Made by a program: the position numbers and the translations under genes
Origin: a virus
Virus record (IMG/VR): IMGVR_UViG_3300005527_003625
Location: 1-22,009 of that record
Direction: 5' to 3' (one strand)
DNA length: 22,009 nt
Part shown: piece by piece, positions 16,186-22,009 of the stretch
Numbering within the stretch: the stretch's first letter is position 1
How the letters are laid out: every line of letters starts with the position of its first letter
The notes under the pieces: model-generated
What the model saw: only the letters and a program-made list of their open reading frames with translations
The model's database searches: none
Told to the model about the DNA's origin: nothing

Positions 16186-16450
16186 AATTTCTTGCTTTGT
16201 TGTCTTTGTCAATAGCAGTAGCAAACAATTTATTTGTTACTTTCCAGCCGGCACCACACTTGCTGCAATAAAACTGCAAGTTACGAAAAATAATATTGTT
16301 AAACGAAAAACTTGTTTGAGTTTGGCACGAAGGGCAAGTGAAGTCAATTTTTTTAACGGGAATATAGCCAGTGGGTTCAATTTGTTCCACTGCAAACTGA
16401 TTGTTGACTTTAATGGATTTATTATTGGGAAATGGTATTATCTCACACAT
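16163..16450 (-). CDS. Zinc-ribbon protein
   Basis: A 95-residue protein with two CxxC knuckles, CPSC (39-42) and CSKC (62-65), 19 residues apart: a zinc ribbon of the type found in transcription factors and nucleic-acid-binding proteins. The surroundings are aromatic and basic. No SD or TAAATA element is evident before the ATG at 16450. It overlaps the next gene and heads a run of co-oriented genes leading to the DnaE-like fragment, co-chaperonin and gp44. A regulatory role is possible but unproven. Confidence 0.68.
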   Translation of the reverse strand: MCEIIPFPNNKSIKVNNQFAVEQIEPTGYIPVKKIDFTCPSCQTQTSFSFNNIIFRNLQFYCSKCGAGWKVTNKLFATAIDKDNKARNYDTPSDK

Positions 16451-16490
16451 TTGAAAATAACATTGTGGAAGCTACCGTATAGTGTGCAGA

Positions 16491-16820
16491 TCACGGGCTA
16501 AATTCAATTCCAGTGGCAGTAAAACTTAAATTGCCATTTGCACTTTTGACAAAAATACTATCTCCAGAGTCTAAACCAATGCCTGTTACAGCAAATATAC
16601 CGTTACCAATCAAAGGTGTATCAAAAGCAATGTATCTTGCTGTAGTTAAACTTTGGCCATCAGGTACCAATGCTATCCTAAAAAATTCACTTGCACCACC
16701 TTGATTTGCCACAAAGATTGTTACCTGTGCCTGACGTTGTGCTGGTACATTATATAACTGAACTGGTGTAACAGAGACAGGACGTAATTGATTGAATATT
16801 TTTGGAGATGTATTGGCCAT
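16491..16820 (-). CDS. Small virion structural protein (beta-sandwich)
   Basis: A 109-residue protein. The pattern from QLRPVSVTPVQLYNVPAQ through VTIFVANQGG, FRIALVPDG, YIAFDTPLIGNGIF and VKSANGNLSFTATGIE follows small virion proteins of T4-like and other aquatic phages ('N...T..FR...v......Y..yd.p...n........v......v....a.lsf...G.e'). A surface decoration or fibre-associated role is likely. It has a late promoter GATAAATA 33 nt upstream and AGGAA as SD. Confidence 0.75.
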   Translation of the reverse strand: MANTSPKIFNQLRPVSVTPVQLYNVPAQRQAQVTIFVANQGGASEFFRIALVPDGQSLTTARYIAFDTPLIGNGIFAVTGIGLDSGDSIFVKSANGNLSFTATGIEFSP

Positions 16821-16852
16821 TGACTCTTGTTCCTAAGACAAAACTTATCTCA

Positions 16853-16860
16853 TATTTATC
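16853..16860 (-). promoter_or_regulatory. T4-type late promoter (GATAAATA)
   Basis: The minus strand reads GATAAATATGAG, 33 nt before the ATG at 16820, the longest spacing of the set. It lies in the gap after the glycosyltransferase operon. Confidence 0.6.
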
Positions 16861-16878
16861 CAAGGTTGGCTCTGTTAG

Positions 16879-17319
16879 CTACACCAACTTCAAAACATGC
16901 TGTAAAACTGTCTTGGGATCAACCCAACAATCATCTCGGTAAGGAATCATTTCCCACATCAAAAATTGATTGGGTGTAAGGTAGCTCCGATCCAATAGAA
17001 GATTGATGTTCTCTTCATGTCCATAAATTTTGGGATCACTTTGGCCCCAGATCACTACACCTTTTTTTCCCAAACTCCAGGCATAGTGTTGAAAAAATGT
17101 GTCAACCGATATCCAAGTGCTGCATGATTGAATTATTTGAGCTAGATCTTTCAAATTTAAATTCTTGCGGAAATCTTCCACCAATTGTAGTTCCCCATCA
17201 ACGCCCACTTGAACAACTGGCGACGGCAAAAGTTTGACAAGATCATGCCAGTGAGGATAATTTTTAGGGTTAGGGCTGCCATTACGTAATTGCTTGCTCC
17301 AAGGCGCAATGAGAATCAT
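16879..17319 (-). CDS. Short GT-B glycosyltransferase-like protein (GT9 C-terminal domain)
   Basis: A 146-residue protein. The segment STWISVDTFFQHYAWSLGKK (about 87-106), followed by GVVIWGQSDPKIYGHEENIN, matches the nucleotide-sugar-binding C-terminal half of heptosyltransferase-type GT9 enzymes ('...vs.Dtg..H.A.alg.p.v.lfG.t.p..y.'). A full enzyme is about 320-350 residues, so only one Rossmann half is present; it may need a partner or have another role. The start overlaps the upstream GT2 stop by 4 bp (ATGA). Last gene of the three-gene glycosylation operon. Confidence 0.7.
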   Translation of the reverse strand: MILIAPWSKQLRNGSPNPKNYPHWHDLVKLLPSPVVQVGVDGELQLVEDFRKNLNLKDLAQIIQSCSTWISVDTFFQHYAWSLGKKGVVIWGQSDPKIYGHEENINLLLDRSYLTPNQFLMWEMIPYRDDCWVDPKTVLQHVLKLV

Positions 17320-18287
17320 TTGTCAACTCCATATAGCTTGCGGTAGGCATTTTCCAAACTGTCTTTCCACTCCCATTGTTCCATTTTTTGATACACATTG
17401 AAATAACTGATATCACCAAATAGATGTTGGGCTTCACCAATGCTGCGACCTGGAACAAGATCTGGGTAACAGGAAAACACCACTGGATTTTTTATCCAAG
17501 GAAGAACTTTTTGAAAAACAACATGATCGCCCATACCACAGTCAAGCACAACAATAGTGTTGTCTCTATAATGCAAATGATTCCTGAATATGGCGTCATC
17601 TTTCTGATACATCAGCGCCTCATGTTGCCTGATTCCACCAACAGGGTTTTTCAAATGCCAGGTCACAACATTGGGCACAATGAAGATTTGATAACCCTTT
17701 TGTTTCAGCCCCCATGTGAACAATGTTTCTTCTCTGAATCCCACAGGACTTAACGCCAAATTGTAGTCATGAATTCCTGCTCTGTATAAAAAACTGCAAT
17801 GAAGATGGTCTACAGATTTTTTCTCAGTGATATAATCCCATTGAATACTTTGTTCTTCCACTTTGTCGATAAGGCCTGTGGCATTTGTGTTTTTCAAAAA
17901 TGGAGGTGTAAGCACACTGCCACCCACCGCACCCACATCACTAGCCAAATGAGTTTTCAAGATTTTCAATGCATTGGCTTCAGCTACTGTGTCGTCATCC
18001 AGTCGCCAGACCCATTCAAATCCCATCCTGTTTGCAATCTGATGATTGTGATGTGGTCCTTGTTTTCTTCCAAAAATCACTTCCCAAGACAGCTTTTTTT
18101 CTTCTAAGATGCACAGAACATGACGCAGAGTGGGGATTTCTCTTATGTCTTCAACAGGATCATTATCGTCAAAGATAACCAAGTGATTTGGCAATTCTGT
18201 TTGTGTTGCCACACTCATGATGCTCATGGCAAGTGTGCTGTGATATCGCCCTTTGGTGGTGATGCTGCACAAGACTCCTTTTTTCAT
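17316..18287 (-). CDS. GT2-type glycosyltransferase with C-terminal extension
   Basis: A 323-residue protein. The GT-A fold begins KGVLCSITTKGRY. The sugar-nucleotide/metal motif is LDDD (96-99) after EWVWR, and an acceptor-side FREETLFTWGLKQKGYQI stretch follows near 195-215, as in GT2 enzymes. The last ~100 residues (IVVLDCGMGDHVVFQKVLPW and so on) form a second Rossmann-like segment reminiscent of a GT-B half, similar in role to the next gene. It overlaps both neighbours by 4 bp (ATGA). Probably transfers sugars to a phage protein or surface glycan; donor unknown. Confidence 0.82.
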   Translation of the reverse strand: MKKGVLCSITTKGRYHSTLAMSIMSVATQTELPNHLVIFDDNDPVEDIREIPTLRHVLCILEEKKLSWEVIFGRKQGPHHNHQIANRMGFEWVWRLDDDTVAEANALKILKTHLASDVGAVGGSVLTPPFLKNTNATGLIDKVEEQSIQWDYITEKKSVDHLHCSFLYRAGIHDYNLALSPVGFREETLFTWGLKQKGYQIFIVPNVVTWHLKNPVGGIRQHEALMYQKDDAIFRNHLHYRDNTIVVLDCGMGDHVVFQKVLPWIKNPVVFSCYPDLVPGRSIGEAQHLFGDISYFNVYQKMEQWEWKDSLENAYRKLYGVDK

Positions 18288-19750
18288 ACTGGTAATCTTT
18301 CGTATTTCTCATTCCATACTCCAGTTTGTGTTACTGTGCCATCTATGCCAAACCAAAGCAAAGGTATTTCAAATGTTTTTTTGAACCCATTGTTTTCCAA
18401 ATGTTCCGCAATTTTTTTGATATCCTGGAAACTGGGATTGGAATTCATGTTGTTGTGCACTTCCACAAAAATTGTTTTGAATCTATTCAAAACTGCAATC
18501 GGAGTATTCAGCAACACATTGAACTCATGCCCCTCAATATCCAGTTTCAAAATCAATTCACTGCCTTGAACATCGTGTTGTGCTAACAGTCTCTCCAAAG
18601 AAATTGTTTTGACAGAGAGATTTTTAGGATTATAAGGTTGAAGTTGACTGTTGACATCATCATTCAAAATACTCACCAGTAGATCATCTTGATCTGTTAC
18701 TGCTGTGTTCACTAAGGTTATTTCTGGCAAGCTGCTTGCTACACTTTTTAGGTGAGTGTCATACACTACTGGATTGGCCTCCACAGCCAACACGCTCCTG
18801 GCCCCATGAACTAAGCTGAACACGCTGAATGTGCCCATATGTGCACCAATGTCCACAACTGTTGCACCATCAAACTCATTTTGATTTACATTATAGCAAT
18901 TGATTTTAAATATTTCCTCAAACAACACATTGTTTTTGGTTTGCAGTTGGTTGATTGCTTTGTGAAACTTTGGTAGAGTTTCTTGCACAAGTTGCCAAGG
19001 AAACTGTCCCTTATTGGTTTGAATCCATGTGGGATTGTATTTTTGGGCTACTTTCAGCATGTTCCGGGTGAAAATGTTGGTCCAGTCTGGCACTAATCTT
19101 GGATCATGAACTGTGCCTTCACCTTTGTGATACAACGGAAAATCACTTATCCACATTTTCAAATTATGATCCATAGTGTTGTCAGCCACTTCAATTACTT
19201 TGAACCCTGCATTTTCTGTTTCAATTGAGAATTCAATGTCTTCACCACTGCCTACACCGTAATCTTCATTCAGTAAACCAATTTTCTCAAAAACCTTTTT
19301 GTGAATCATAACGCAGAAAAAAATGGCAAACTCTCTGCCTGCATGCTCGCTATACATTTTGTTTGTACAAGAAATACCACAATCTTCGTGAGCGTCAAAA
19401 GCTGCTGCCAGTCTAGCCAACCAAACTCCTTTGTTTTGGCTTAGTAATGTAACATCATTACTGAACAAAACAACTAAATCGCATGTTGCTGCTTTAATCC
19501 CTGCATTTGTGGCTCGGGAAAACCCCAAAGGGGCGTCACTCCACACAATTTTGAAATGATCTTCCATGCCCAAGGTTTGAAAGTGGTTTTGTAATTCTGC
19601 CAAGTATGATTTGGTGTTATCAACACATCCATTGGCTGAAATAATCAATTCAATATCTCGCATGTGCGAGTATTTGAAAATTGACTCTAGGCAAGGTTTC
19701 AGCAGGTCGTCACAGTGATTGTAAGTGGGCACAACGATACTATATCTCAT
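18284..19750 (-). CDS. GT2 glycosyltransferase - FkbM methyltransferase fusion
   Basis: A 488-residue bifunctional protein. Residues 1-230 are a GT2 (GT-A) domain: YSIVVPTYNHCDD at the N-terminus, the DxD-like FSND (96-99) and GSGEDIEFS (167-175). Residues about 285-485 are an FkbM-type SAM methyltransferase: VVDIGAHMGTF (298-308, SAM loop), VEANP and the family hallmark KLDIEGHE (402-409). Together they would add and O-methylate a sugar. The start codon sits in a palindrome (19743-19761). No TAAATA element precedes it, so transcription probably continues from the fibre gene upstream. It is the first gene of an operon with 4-bp overlaps. Confidence 0.85.
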   Translation of the reverse strand: MRYSIVVPTYNHCDDLLKPCLESIFKYSHMRDIELIISANGCVDNTKSYLAELQNHFQTLGMEDHFKIVWSDAPLGFSRATNAGIKAATCDLVVLFSNDVTLLSQNKGVWLARLAAAFDAHEDCGISCTNKMYSEHAGREFAIFFCVMIHKKVFEKIGLLNEDYGVGSGEDIEFSIETENAGFKVIEVADNTMDHNLKMWISDFPLYHKGEGTVHDPRLVPDWTNIFTRNMLKVAQKYNPTWIQTNKGQFPWQLVQETLPKFHKAINQLQTKNNVLFEEIFKINCYNVNQNEFDGATVVDIGAHMGTFSVFSLVHGARSVLAVEANPVVYDTHLKSVASSLPEITLVNTAVTDQDDLLVSILNDDVNSQLQPYNPKNLSVKTISLERLLAQHDVQGSELILKLDIEGHEFNVLLNTPIAVLNRFKTIFVEVHNNMNSNPSFQDIKKIAEHLENNGFKKTFEIPLLWFGIDGTVTQTGVWNEKYERLPV

Positions 19751-19761
19751 AGTATGAGATA
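19743..19761 (-). promoter_or_regulatory. Palindrome spanning the start codon of the GT2-FkbM gene
   Basis: The 19-bp sequence is a perfect palindrome around one central base (19752). The ATG (19750-19748 on the minus strand) lies inside it. In RNA it could form about a 7-bp stem with a 5-nt loop that hides the start codon; in DNA it could be an operator. Confidence 0.45.
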
Positions 19762-19789
19762 GTTGTTTTCAACAGGAAAATCAATATCC

Positions 19790-22009
<2,220 letters not shown>

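Noticed and set aside
16821-16878. Hairpin after the GT9-like gene as a terminator
   Set aside because: The stem (AAGTTGG with CCAACCTT) has a bulge and no T-run follows; too weak to call.
18905-18912. TTTAAATA on the plus strand as a late promoter
   Set aside because: It lies inside the GT2-FkbM gene, antisense, with no plus-strand gene downstream.

Overview
The window looks like part of the genome of a tailed phage of the T4 superfamily (large myovirus), probably infecting an aquatic Gram-negative bacterium. The main reasons are: (1) a gp44-type clamp-loader ATPase; (2) a GroES/gp31-like co-chaperonin, a dCMP deaminase and several small proteins of the kind found in marine T4-like phages; (3) several collagen-like and Ig-like fibre proteins; and (4) a repeated octamer ending in TAAATA, including one exact TATAAATA (the T4 late-promoter consensus), placed 19-33 nt upstream of ten start codons. 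No tRNA, rRNA, transposase, integrase or CRISPR array was seen. Everything rests on reading the sequence; no database search was run. Family names come from visible motifs.

Layout. 1-1264 (+): three small genes with host sigma70-like promoters (TTGAC(A/G) -35 boxes), probably early genes. They are separated by a long inverted repeat and two terminators that may bracket a small RNA. 1269-2861 (-): a collagen-like fibre protein. 2954-3868 (+): a small membrane protein and a conserved phage protein of unknown function. 3931-4861 (-): a Dps-like ferritin and a dCMP deaminase. 4927-7703 (+): an auxiliary metabolic cluster with a HAD phosphatase, S-adenosylmethionine decarboxylase (SpeD), a possible WGR-like protein, Fe/Mn superoxide dismutase, an A-type Fe-S carrier (IscA-like) and an unknown protein. 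7757-13649 (+): virion fibre genes, namely a 1065-aa Ig/CBM-like protein, a 743-aa collagen-like fibre and a 141-aa fibre-tip-like protein. 13646-16820 (-): gp44 clamp loader, GroES-like co-chaperonin, a stand-alone DnaE-like fragment, a zinc ribbon, two small unknown proteins and a small virion protein. 16879-19750 (-): a tightly overlapping glycosylation operon (GT2-FkbM fusion, GT2, GT9-like). 19805-22009 (-): the 3' part of a very long collagen-like fibre ending in an S74 self-cleaving chaperone domain; its 5' end lies outside the window.

How the genes may work together. Late promoters precede most virion and auxiliary genes but not gp44 or the deaminase, as expected for T4-type temporal control. 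At two places (407-447 and 7730-7757) a promoter is set so that its predicted start site falls inside a hairpin covering the next gene's ribosome binding site or start codon. Read-through RNA would be silenced while RNA from the local promoter would be translated, as in T4 genes e and soc. Three glycosyltransferase-type genes lie directly beside a Thr-rich Gly-X-Thr fibre, suggesting phage-encoded glycosylation of the fibre. SOD, IscA-like and Dps-like proteins together suggest control of iron and oxidative stress during infection.
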